This document shows, piece after piece, positions 44,216-51,611 of a DNA stretch of 64,000 bases (within the stretch, counting starts at the first letter, position 1; every line of letters begins with the position of its first letter). Both the position numbers and the translations under genes were made by a program. Source of the stretch: Halalkalibacter okhensis (GTDB lineage: Bacteria; Bacillota; Bacilli; Bacillales; Bacillaceae_D); assembly GCF_000787375.1 (NCBI RefSeq), contig NZ_JRJU01000017.1, positions 42,319 through 106,318 on the forward strand, in the 5' to 3' direction. The notes under the pieces are model-generated. The model did not search any database, had not been told where the DNA came from, and worked only from the letters and a program-made list of their open reading frames with translations.

Positions 44216-44231
44216 GGATAGGTGAAAGTAG

Positions 44232-45104
44232 ATGCGTGTAACACAAATGATGCTATCGCAAAGCTCATTGCGACATATAAATCAAGGCTATGACCGGCTA
44301 GCGACGATTCAAGATCAACTGGCAAGCGGGAAAAAAATTACCCGTGCGTCTCAAGACCCTGTTGTTGCTATGAAGGGAATGCGTTATCGAAGTCAAGTAA
44401 CGGAGGTGGAGCAATTCAAGCGAAACCTTGCAGAAGCGTATAACTGGATGGATACGACAGATTCAGCCTTGGATCAAGGAACTCAAGCACTTGCCCGTAT
44501 CCGCGAACTGGCTACACAAGCAGCAAATGATTCGTATACACCTGAAGAGCGGGCGAATATGGCTAAGGAAGTAGCACAGCTGCGCGAGCACCTCGAATCC
44601 ATTGCCAATTCGAAAAATAGCAATAAATACATTTTTAACGGAATGAACACAACGACGGCTCCTGTTCAAGATGGAGAAGTAACTACAAATAATCAACCCG
44701 TTGAAATTGAGTTAATGAAGGGTGTATCCGTTCAAGTGAACGTTAATGCTGGAAATGTTTTTACGAATGAACTATTTGATGATATTAAAGCACTTGAAGC
44801 ATCTCTTCAAGATGAAAATGCAAGTGGAGAAGAATTGTCGGGATTTATCGATACTCTATTTGGTCATATAAATAACTTTGTTGCTGAGCGAGCAGAACTT
44901 GGAGCACGAGTCAATCGCGTTGAAATGATGGAAAACCGCTTAATGGAACAAGAAGTCATTGCCAAACGCATTATGTCGAATAACGAAGATGCAGAAATGG
45001 AAGAAGTCATCATCGATTTGATGACACAAGAAAGTGTCCACCGTGCTGCCTTATCAGCTGGTGCGAGAATTATCCAGCCAACATTGATGGACTTTTTACG
45101 TTAA
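44232..45104 (+). CDS. flgL: Flagellar hook-associated protein 3 FlgL
   Basis: 290 residues with flagellin-like termini: MRVTQMMLSQSSLRHINQGY and ITRASQDPVVAMKGMRYRS at the N-terminus, helical C-terminus ending SAGARIIQPTLMDFLR. 16 bp after flgK. Confidence 0.95.
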   Translation: MRVTQMMLSQSSLRHINQGYDRLATIQDQLASGKKITRASQDPVVAMKGMRYRSQVTEVEQFKRNLAEAYNWMDTTDSALDQGTQALARIRELATQAANDSYTPEERANMAKEVAQLREHLESIANSKNSNKYIFNGMNTTTAPVQDGEVTTNNQPVEIELMKGVSVQVNVNAGNVFTNELFDDIKALEASLQDENASGEELSGFIDTLFGHINNFVAERAELGARVNRVEMMENRLMEQEVIAKRIMSNNEDAEMEEVIIDLMTQESVHRAALSAGARIIQPTLMDFLR

Positions 45105-45139
45105 TCAGTTAAACAAAGGAACGAAAGGAGCAGAGTAAC

Positions 45140-45721
45140 ATGATGACACCTTCATTACAAATCCAGCAGACTTCTACTCTAACTGGACTCCGCTCCCATC
45201 GTCCTGAACTGCAAATAAGACAACAAAGTCCAGACTTACACATAAACCAAGATCATCATGGACTCGTAGAAATTAGCACAACGGCTGGAAGGATGTATAT
45301 TGACCAAACGGAGGCTTTTGCGGATGCCAATCTAGTACCGGCCTTGAGGCAAAATCAAGAGTATTTAGCTAGTGGAAATAAAAAGGCAGCTCAGTTTATT
45401 GCTCGAACCGTCCAGCAGGGTGATCAAATGATGCAGATTGAAAATGGAACAGGCGCTCTAGCAAGGATTTCAAAAGTGAACAGTGAGACACCTGAGAAGC
45501 AAGCAACTCTTGGTTATATGCCGCGTTCGATGGACCGGGTGAAATTTCAGTATCAGCCGAGTGATGTTTCCATACGTGTCAATCCTAAGCCTGTTGATAT
45601 TCAAATTGATCGTAAGGAAGTACAGGTTGACATTCCAAAATGGCAAACAGACACGTATATTAGACAAAAAAACCAAATTTCTTTTCAAGTAGTTGGTAGC
45701 AAAGTCAATTTGGGAATATAA
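45140..45721 (+). CDS. YviE-like DUF6470 family protein
   Basis: 193 residues beginning PSLQIQQTSTLTGLRSHRPELQIRQQSPDLHINQDH, with repeated short beta-strand motifs (KFQYQPSDVSIRVNPKPVDIQIDRKEVQVDIPKWQTDTY). Cytoplasmic, no signal or membrane segment. In B. subtilis the corresponding gene yviE lies between flgL and fliW. Function unknown, presumably flagellar. Here its link to fliW is interrupted by a 4-kb insertion. Confidence 0.85.
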   Translation: MMTPSLQIQQTSTLTGLRSHRPELQIRQQSPDLHINQDHHGLVEISTTAGRMYIDQTEAFADANLVPALRQNQEYLASGNKKAAQFIARTVQQGDQMMQIENGTGALARISKVNSETPEKQATLGYMPRSMDRVKFQYQPSDVSIRVNPKPVDIQIDRKEVQVDIPKWQTDTYIRQKNQISFQVVGSKVNLGI

Positions 45722-45725
45722 TGAG

Positions 45726-45812
45726 TCGCAATGCGAGAAACGATGCCACTCCAACTCTGAGTGGTTTTCTCATAGCAGGCGTATAAAGTGTGAAGCCATT
45801 GCGGAGAGCTTT
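45726..45812 (-). repeat. Degenerate copy of the dispersed repeat, reverse orientation
   Basis: Read on the minus strand it follows the order of the repeat at 19.2-19.7 kb: CAATGGCTTCACACTTTA, then GCCTGCTATGAGAA, CCACTCAGAG, and CATCGTTTCTCGCATTGC. Identity is lower and the unit is shortened. Followed by GGAGGCTACTAAAAAGC-type T-rich sequence. Confidence 0.55.
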
Positions 45813-45950
45813 TTAGTAGCCTCCGTTTTTTGGCTTTTTTTGTGTTTTCAAGGAAATAAAGAACAACTTTCCCGGGAAATCGACAACTGAATTGGGGAAT
45901 AATGACTTAATATAAGAGGGTATAGGAAATCAACTTTACAATTTCCGGCC

Positions 45951-45957
45951 TTCGACA
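45951..45957. promoter_or_regulatory. Possible Spo0A box
   Basis: TTCGACA, 50 bp upstream of the coiled-coil gene. Confidence 0.3.
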
Positions 45958-46006
45958 TAAAATGATAATGAGACTAGCGCTCATATTAAATTGGGAGGTG
46001 GTTGTG

Positions 46007-46522
46007 ATGGAACAGGAAATGCTCACTCTTTTAAAACACATGGATGAGAAGCTGGACAAGCAGTTTGAACAAATGAAAGAGAAAGTGGACAAGCGACTTG
46101 AGCAAATGGAAAAGAAGATGGATCAGCGCTTCGAACAAATGGATATTAGATTTAGTAGGGTTGAAGGAAGACTCGATAAAATTGAAGCAAGAATCGATAA
46201 AATCGAAGGAAGACTAGATGAAATTGAAGCAAGAGTCGATAAAATCGAAGGAAGACTAGATAAGATTGAACTAAGACTCGATAAAATCGAAGAGAGACTT
46301 GATAAGGTTGAAACTCGCCTTGATCAACATGAACGCCTATTAGAATCTTTAATTAAGATGACAGCGCAAAACACAGAAGACATCACAGCACTCCGAACGG
46401 AAACAAATGAGCGATTTGATAAGTTAGAACTTTCCTATTATAAAATGACCGCTGATATTAACCTCCTATTCCAAGAATCCCAAACAAACAAGCGTGATAT
46501 TGCTTTATTAAAAAATCAATAA
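46007..46522 (+). CDS. Coiled-coil repeat protein of unknown function
   Basis: 171 residues from the ATG at 46007 (GGGAGGTG upstream; the earlier in-frame ATG at 45962 has none). Almost entirely alpha-helical. From about residue 50 to 105 there are eight successive 7-residue units of the type RLDKIE(G/A/L/E), a near-perfect heptad array, encoded by 21-bp direct repeats that vary slightly. No signal peptide or membrane helix. Similar DUF-type heptad proteins occur in many bacilli and phages. No function is assigned. It sits alone between yviE and the chemoreceptor operon, closed by a shared bidirectional terminator. Confidence 0.75.
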   Translation: MEQEMLTLLKHMDEKLDKQFEQMKEKVDKRLEQMEKKMDQRFEQMDIRFSRVEGRLDKIEARIDKIEGRLDEIEARVDKIEGRLDKIELRLDKIEERLDKVETRLDQHERLLESLIKMTAQNTEDITALRTETNERFDKLELSYYKMTADINLLFQESQTNKRDIALLKNQ

Positions 46523-46567
46523 TTCAAATTTCCCCGCTACACAAAGATAGCGGGGAAATTTGAATTC
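46522..46567. terminator. Bidirectional terminator
   Basis: A 20-bp near-perfect stem (AATTCAAATTTCCCCGCTA and complement) between the convergent coiled-coil and chemoreceptor genes. Confidence 0.9.
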
Positions 46568-46579
46568 TGTATTAGGCTA

Positions 46580-48286
46580 TCATGTTAACTTGAATGCACG
46601 AACGACTTCATTTAACTCATCAGCTAATCTTGCTAAATGATCGGAACTAGTTGTAATATCATCCATTGTACTGCTTGTTTGTTGAACGGATGCAGCTGTT
46701 TGTTCGATACCTGCGGAAGACTGTTCAGAGACAGCAGCAATGCTTTCAATCGATTGACTTAAGCTGTTGCCTATGTGATTGATTTCTTCTAAATTGGCAG
46801 TCATTGAATCGATTCGATCAGCAATATCGACTACGTTTTCTCTAATCGTTTCAAAAGCTATACCTGTGTCTTGAAGTTGCTTTGCTCCATTTTCTACTTC
46901 TACAAAACCAGTTTGTAAAGAAGTACTTACTTGCTGAGAGTCAGCTTGAACTCCTTGAACAATGCCCGTTATCTCTGAAATTGAATTAGTGACTTGTTCG
47001 GCAAGTTTTCGGACCTCATCTGCAACAACCGCAAACCCTTTCCCATGTTCTCCAGCTCTTGCTGCCTCGATTGCCGCATTTAATGCTAGTAGGTTTGTTT
47101 GCTCTGCAACATCATTTATTACTTTAACGAGCTTTGAAATGTCAGCAGAGCGCTGATCAAGTCCTTTAACTTTTTCAACAGCTTCTTGAATGATTTGATA
47201 AACAGTTTGCATTTGGTTCTCTGAGTGAGTCATTAATTCTTTCCCTTCTTGTGTTAAGGAAAGAACTTCTTGTGAGGAAGACTTTAATGTGTAACTGCTT
47301 TTGTTTTCTGTTTCGATCATTTTCATAAAGCTATTGACAAAATCAGCTGATTCACTTGCTTGAGTAGCTTGGCTTTCTGCTCCGGACGAGAGTTCTTGCA
47401 TTGTTGATGCAATTTGTTGACTTCCTTCATTGACTTCATTTGCCGATTGGTTAAGGCCTGCACTATGCTGACTTAAGCTTTCAGAAGCAGTAGAGATTTT
47501 ACCAACCATTTCTCGTAAACGATCAACCATACTATTTGTTGATTTCGTTAATTGACCAAGTTCATCATTTTGTGCGTAAGTGCTCTTCTCCACAGCTAGA
47601 TTGCCATTGGCAATTTCATTAGAAGTAGCAATAACATCCCGCAATGCTTTTTGAACGATACGATTAATTAAGATCATCATTGTAACAGCGAGAGTAACGG
47701 AGATAATGATTGAACCAAGTAATAATGATATGGTTGCTGTAATGCTAGCTTGTACACTTTGTATGGCTGCGTCTCGTTGGTTGTTAGCTAATTCCCGAAG
47801 CTCTTCGAGAAGGTCTACAGTTTCGCGTTGTAAGTCAGCGATGTTATTTCGATAGACTGTTGCTAAAAGAGTTTCGCTTACCTGTACATTCGGTACCATG
47901 TTTTCTAGAAATTCAATATTTATTTGTTCATCATTTGCGACAATTTGATTAAATAACTGCATTTCATGCTCTGTTTCAAGTTCAGGATAGACGAGATCCA
48001 TTAATTGAGCCATCTCATGGCTACGCATCTCAAATTCATCGAGTAAATGTTGTTCCGCAAACGTCATATAATCAGCTACTAAAATATCTTTTGTTCGGAT
48101 TAATGACCCCATTTCTGTTAATTCAATTGCCTGGTCACCGCGCTCTGCGAGAGCATTTACATTTGATGTAACGTTGTTTAATAACACCCACACGAGTATG
48201 GATGAAATTGTGAACAAAATAACCGTAACGGTTAATGCTAGTCCGTATTTTTGACCTAGCTTCATGTTAAACCAAAGTTGCTTCAT
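46580..48286 (-). CDS. Methyl-accepting chemotaxis protein
   Basis: 568 residues. Transmembrane helix 1 (about 13-37), extracytoplasmic four-helix-bundle-like domain (about 38-185), transmembrane helix 2 (about 187-212), HAMP (about 213-265) and cytoplasmic signalling hairpin with tip motif [20 protein letters not shown]. Second gene of a two-gene operon with the solute-binding lipoprotein encoded 20 bp upstream, which suggests that lipoprotein presents the ligand to this receptor. Confidence 0.93.
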   Translation of the reverse strand: MKQLWFNMKLGQKYGLALTVTVILFTISSILVWVLLNNVTSNVNALAERGDQAIELTEMGSLIRTKDILVADYMTFAEQHLLDEFEMRSHEMAQLMDLVYPELETEHEMQLFNQIVANDEQINIEFLENMVPNVQVSETLLATVYRNNIADLQRETVDLLEELRELANNQRDAAIQSVQASITATISLLLGSIIISVTLAVTMMILINRIVQKALRDVIATSNEIANGNLAVEKSTYAQNDELGQLTKSTNSMVDRLREMVGKISTASESLSQHSAGLNQSANEVNEGSQQIASTMQELSSGAESQATQASESADFVNSFMKMIETENKSSYTLKSSSQEVLSLTQEGKELMTHSENQMQTVYQIIQEAVEKVKGLDQRSADISKLVKVINDVAEQTNLLALNAAIEAARAGEHGKGFAVVADEVRKLAEQVTNSISEITGIVQGVQADSQQVSTSLQTGFVEVENGAKQLQDTGIAFETIRENVVDIADRIDSMTANLEEINHIGNSLSQSIESIAAVSEQSSAGIEQTAASVQQTSSTMDDITTSSDHLARLADELNEVVRAFKLT

Positions 48287-48306
48287 TAATTATCACTCCA
48301 ATCAGC

Positions 48307-49560
48307 TTATTGATAGTTGGCCTGAATTGCTCGTATTTGTTCAGCAGCATGTTGTAAAGTTGTTTCAACATCGTTTCCATTGATAACCGTGCTTTCAAAG
48401 ACTTCTATATAAATAGGTTCAATTTCTGACCAATAAGGCTTGTTTCCGCGTGGCTCAGCATCTTGTAGAACGTTTTGAATGGTTTCAAAAAAAGGTTCCT
48501 GATAGCCTTCAATAATTCCATAAGAATCGAAGCGAACAGGGGGCCAAGCTAATTCGTTAGCTAATACTTCTTGAACTGGTTTAGACATTAAATATTGTGC
48601 AAACATCATCGCAGCTTCTACATTTTCACTTCCTTTAGGAATTCCTAATACATCGCCGCCAAGGACATGAGAGGCTCTTTCAGGTCCATGCCAACCGCTA
48701 TATGCTTTGATCTCAACTTTTCCGCTACTATGAAATTCAGGAATGTAAAATGGCCAGTTTTTACCGATATAAACGGAATCAGATTCAAGGTATTGATTCA
48801 TTGTATCCCAATTGGCTTCTTGACTTTCTTGACTTAAGTATGGATAGAGCTCTTGTAAATACATAAATGCTTCAATCGAACCTGTATCATTTAAAACATA
48901 AGGATCTCCTCCAGCTTGCTTAATAAAGTCAAATAAATGAAGAATCATGTCCGTTTCAGAATTTGCTTTGATTGCAATTCGACCAGTACCAGTTTCATTA
49001 TGGAGGGTTCGTGCTGTATGTAGAAGTTCATCCCAATTTGCAGGGGGATTTAGCCCATATTGAGATAGTAGTGATTCATTAAAAAAAGTAATTTCAACAT
49101 TTGGTCGAAATGGCATAAACAAGAGCGACTCGTCAAAAGTGGAGGCGTCAACCATTCCTTGAACGATCGATGTTGGAATCATATATGAATAGCTACTTAA
49201 ATCTTCGACTAATCCTAGTTGAACGAATTGGGAGAGGTTGTTGACATCCATTGCAAATAAATCAATTTGTTCCTCTGCCGATTGCAAAGTAGATATCATC
49301 CCATCTGAACGTGCATCAATGGCCTCAATCTCAATTCCTGTTTGAAGTTTAAAGGCAGGTAGAATTTTTTCACGGAATAAAGCCCACTCAGAATCGTCAA
49401 GTCCAAATATAACGTTTAATGTTGTACCTGAAAAATCAGTTTGTTCTTCTCTATCATGTTCCTCAATTTCTTTGATCTCCGTAGTAGAAGCATTGCTACA
49501 GCCAGTCAAAAGTAAGAAGAAACAGAATATGAAACGTAATTGGTTAGTACGTTTAGTCAT
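48307..49560 (-). CDS. Solute-binding lipoprotein, SBP family 1 (sugar type)
   Basis: 417 residues. Signal peptide with lipobox LLLTGCSN (Cys about 21), then an SBP_bac_1 fold: TLNVIFGLDDSEWALFREKILPAFKLQTGIEIE, DLFAMDVNNLSQFVQLGLVEDLSSY, NPPANWDELLHTARTL, VLGGDVLGIPKGSENVEAAMMFAQYLMS. This family normally delivers sugars to ABC permeases, but no permease or ATPase gene is adjacent; the only partner is the downstream chemoreceptor gene. A 36-bp palindrome lies just upstream of the ribosome site. Chemotactic sensing is inferred from context. Confidence 0.9.
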   Translation of the reverse strand: MTKRTNQLRFIFCFFLLLTGCSNASTTEIKEIEEHDREEQTDFSGTTLNVIFGLDDSEWALFREKILPAFKLQTGIEIEAIDARSDGMISTLQSAEEQIDLFAMDVNNLSQFVQLGLVEDLSSYSYMIPTSIVQGMVDASTFDESLLFMPFRPNVEITFFNESLLSQYGLNPPANWDELLHTARTLHNETGTGRIAIKANSETDMILHLFDFIKQAGGDPYVLNDTGSIEAFMYLQELYPYLSQESQEANWDTMNQYLESDSVYIGKNWPFYIPEFHSSGKVEIKAYSGWHGPERASHVLGGDVLGIPKGSENVEAAMMFAQYLMSKPVQEVLANELAWPPVRFDSYGIIEGYQEPFFETIQNVLQDAEPRGNKPYWSEIEPIYIEVFESTVINGNDVETTLQHAAEQIRAIQANYQ

Positions 49561-49574
49561 CTCCTTGCCTCCTA

Positions 49575-49610
49575 TAATTAATTATCTTGTATATACAAGA
49601 TAATTAATTA
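49575..49610. promoter_or_regulatory. Perfect 36-bp palindrome, probable operator
   Basis: Two 18-nt arms (TAATTAATTATCTTGTAT and its exact complement) without spacer. The centre TTGTATATACAA matches operators of GntR/HutC-type sugar regulators such as TreR. It ends two bases from the AGGAGG ribosome site of the lipoprotein gene, so it could equally be an mRNA hairpin that affects translation. Confidence 0.7.
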
Positions 49611-49631
49611 TACACAACTTTTAGGGATTTT

Positions 49632-49638
49632 TGTCGAA
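49632..49638. promoter_or_regulatory. Possible Spo0A box
   Basis: TTTTTGTCGAATA contains TGTCGAA, in the divergent region between the lipoprotein gene and fliW. Confidence 0.35.
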
Positions 49639-49761
49639 TAGAATGTATCGATTATCAAAATAAATGAAAAGATATGTAAAAGTATATAAAGGAAAAGTGG
49701 AAGTGGATTGTGTTACAATAATGGAAATTATCTGTTTGCAGAGGGAAAAGGTGAGTGAAGT

Positions 49762-50211
49762 ATGGAAATAAAGACGAAATATCAAGATGTTATTACGATC
49801 AATAAAGATCAAATCCTTACATTTGAGAATGGCATCCCGGCATTTGAGAGTGAGACATCTTTTGTTCTTTTACCTTTTGAGAATGGAACCCCATTTTTTG
49901 TATTGCAGTCAGTGAAAACACAAGAGGTCGCTTTTATTTTGATTAACCCATTTGATTTTGTTCCAGGTTATCAAGTGAAGCTGCCTGACTCGACCATTGA
50001 GTTGCTTGAAATTGACAAGCCAGAAGATGTAGCAACATTTGTCATGCTGACGGTCAAGGAACCCTTTAAAGAAACAACAGCGAACCTCCAAGCCCCCGTC
50101 ATCATTAATACGCAAAAGCAAAAAGGAAAACAATTGCTAATTAGTGACGGCGCGTATCAAACAAAGCATGCCATTTTTAAAGAGCCAGCTGTATCGAAAG
50201 GAGAGAAGTAA
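49762..50211 (+). CDS. fliW: Flagellar assembly factor FliW
   Basis: 149 residues. Family motifs ILTFENGIPAFESETSFVLLPFENGTPFFVLQSV and FILINPFDFVPGYQVKLPD. Binds flagellin and CsrA, relieving CsrA repression of hag translation as filament assembly proceeds. Immediately followed by csrA (stop and start adjacent). Confidence 0.95.
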   Translation: MEIKTKYQDVITINKDQILTFENGIPAFESETSFVLLPFENGTPFFVLQSVKTQEVAFILINPFDFVPGYQVKLPDSTIELLEIDKPEDVATFVMLTVKEPFKETTANLQAPVIINTQKQKGKQLLISDGAYQTKHAIFKEPAVSKGEK

Positions 50212-50445
50212 ATGCTTGTTCTCTCAAGAAAAATAAAAGAAGCGATACAAATTGGCGATGACATTGAGCTGAAGATTATTGCGATTGAAGGCGATCAAGT
50301 AAAAATCGGAATTGATGCTCCAAGACATGTGGAAATTCACCGTAAAGAAGTATATTTGGCGATTCAGGAAGAGAATAGTGCCGCGGCGCAGACGGTTTCT
50401 GTTGATGTGTTAAAGGGTTTCACGCAAAGGAATAATCATCTTTAA
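50212..50445 (+). CDS. csrA: Carbon storage regulator CsrA
   Basis: 77 residues: [48 protein letters not shown] is the complete RNA-binding fold, with the L4/R6 and R44-equivalent residues. Represses flagellin translation by binding the hag leader; candidate sites are visible upstream of hag at 63113-63147. In B. subtilis hag follows directly; here a 12.7-kb block intervenes. Confidence 0.95.
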   Translation: MLVLSRKIKEAIQIGDDIELKIIAIEGDQVKIGIDAPRHVEIHRKEVYLAIQEENSAAAQTVSVDVLKGFTQRNNHL

Positions 50446-50457
50446 CAAGAGAAAAAG

Positions 50458-50497
50458 CTAGCTATCCTTAATTAGGGGTAGCTAGCATTATTTTATA
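50458..50497 (+). terminator. Terminator of fliW-csrA
   Basis: GCTAGCTATCC / GGGGTAGCTAGC hairpin followed by ATTATTTTAT. Confidence 0.65.
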
Positions 50498-50562
50498 TAT
50501 ACGATGTTACATTTTGAAAAGAACTTAGGGAACTTTATATATGGAGGGAAAAGGAGGACAAA

Positions 50563-51327
50563 ATGGAGGTTTTATCTAGAAAGGCATTGCTTACTTGGAT
50601 AATATTGCTTCAATTATTGAAAAAAGAGGCTGATTCCGAAACGATTACTACTAATATTCCTAACGAGTTATCATTATTTACTAATACAAGTAGTTTGAAA
50701 ACTCAAGTAAGCAACTTATTAATTTCATTAGAATTAAAAAATTACGTAATGAAATTCTCTTACGGAAGAATGACTCTTTACCGCTTGACTCCAAAGGGAG
50801 AGCACTTTTTAAAACAACCACTTAATAACTGGCAGATGACGCTTGAACGTCAGGTGATAAGCTTAGAAAAAATGTTAGAAGCTTGTAGGAGATTACAATC
50901 GCCTTCAAATAAGATCAATCTTAGCTATGAGGAGTCACTGTTTCTTACTCAAAATATTGAAGCAAAATCTATATTATCCAGTTTAAGCCTGATAGAGCTT
51001 GAAGAAAGAAAAAAACTGTTAGGATCCAATGAACATCCGATCTCACTTGTGGAGTTACAGAAAGTTTTAAAACAAACATACGGTTGGATTTGCTCGAGTA
51101 CGACATTTAACAATTACATAAAGAATCTCGTAGAGGCGAATTACCTTCAATTGAAGTGGAAAAAGGAGGAACCAAATAAAAAAATTAGGGTAATATCCAT
51201 TGAAGAAAAAGGAGAGGGAGCCATTGTTGATTTAGCTAATAATGCAAAGAGAGAGGTTAAAACAGCTCTAACTGTATTTCAAGAAATTCGTGATTTTTTA
51301 AGTCACAAAAAGCATCAATATATATAG
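50563..51327 (+). CDS. Unrecognised protein with two winged-helix-like modules
   Basis: 254 residues, good ribosome site (AAAGGAGG). The N-terminal third (about 10-85) reads as a PadR-like winged helix with the wing FSYGRMTLYRLTPKGEHFLKQP. The C-terminal part (about 155-225) repeats the pattern: PISLVELQKVLKQTYGW...STTFNNYIKNLVEANYLQLKWKKEEPNKKIRVISIEEKGEGAI. Between them is a helical linker. No membrane segment. I know no named family. Monocistronic with its own terminator, at the start of the inserted island, so it is a candidate local regulator; targets unknown. Confidence 0.6.
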   Translation: MEVLSRKALLTWIILLQLLKKEADSETITTNIPNELSLFTNTSSLKTQVSNLLISLELKNYVMKFSYGRMTLYRLTPKGEHFLKQPLNNWQMTLERQVISLEKMLEACRRLQSPSNKINLSYEESLFLTQNIEAKSILSSLSLIELEERKKLLGSNEHPISLVELQKVLKQTYGWICSSTTFNNYIKNLVEANYLQLKWKKEEPNKKIRVISIEEKGEGAIVDLANNAKREVKTALTVFQEIRDFLSHKKHQYI

Positions 51328-51330
51328 GGA

Positions 51331-51364
51331 AAAATAGAGAGGATAGGGTTTCCTCTCTATTTTA
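51331..51364 (+). terminator. Rho-independent terminator
   Basis: AAAATAGAGAGGA / TCCTCTCTATTTT hairpin. Confidence 0.8.
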
Positions 51365-51463
51365 AGATGTAGTATTCAATGCACGGTTGGTTGAAAGCTG
51401 TACGAGGATGAAATCTCTTAGTATTTTGTGCTATTTATGCTACTGGGTAAATTTACCTGTATA

Positions 51464-51541
51464 TTCGACAAAATTAGATTCTGACTATTCGTAAAATGGA
51501 TAAAAACATAAAAAAATGTCTTTATACTACAAATTTCGACA
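51464..51541. promoter_or_regulatory. Two candidate Spo0A boxes upstream of the GGDEF-EAL gene
   Basis: ATATTCGACAAAA (TTCGACA at 51464-51470) and AATTTCGACATAAA (TTCGACA at 51535-51541), 71 bp apart in the 284-bp gap before the gene. No firm promoter was identified. Confidence 0.4.
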
Positions 51542-51611
51542 TAAATATTTGGCTTCTTCCTGTAAAATGATCAGTAAGATATGTGACTAATTTACTAGAC
51601 AGGGTGGTTAT

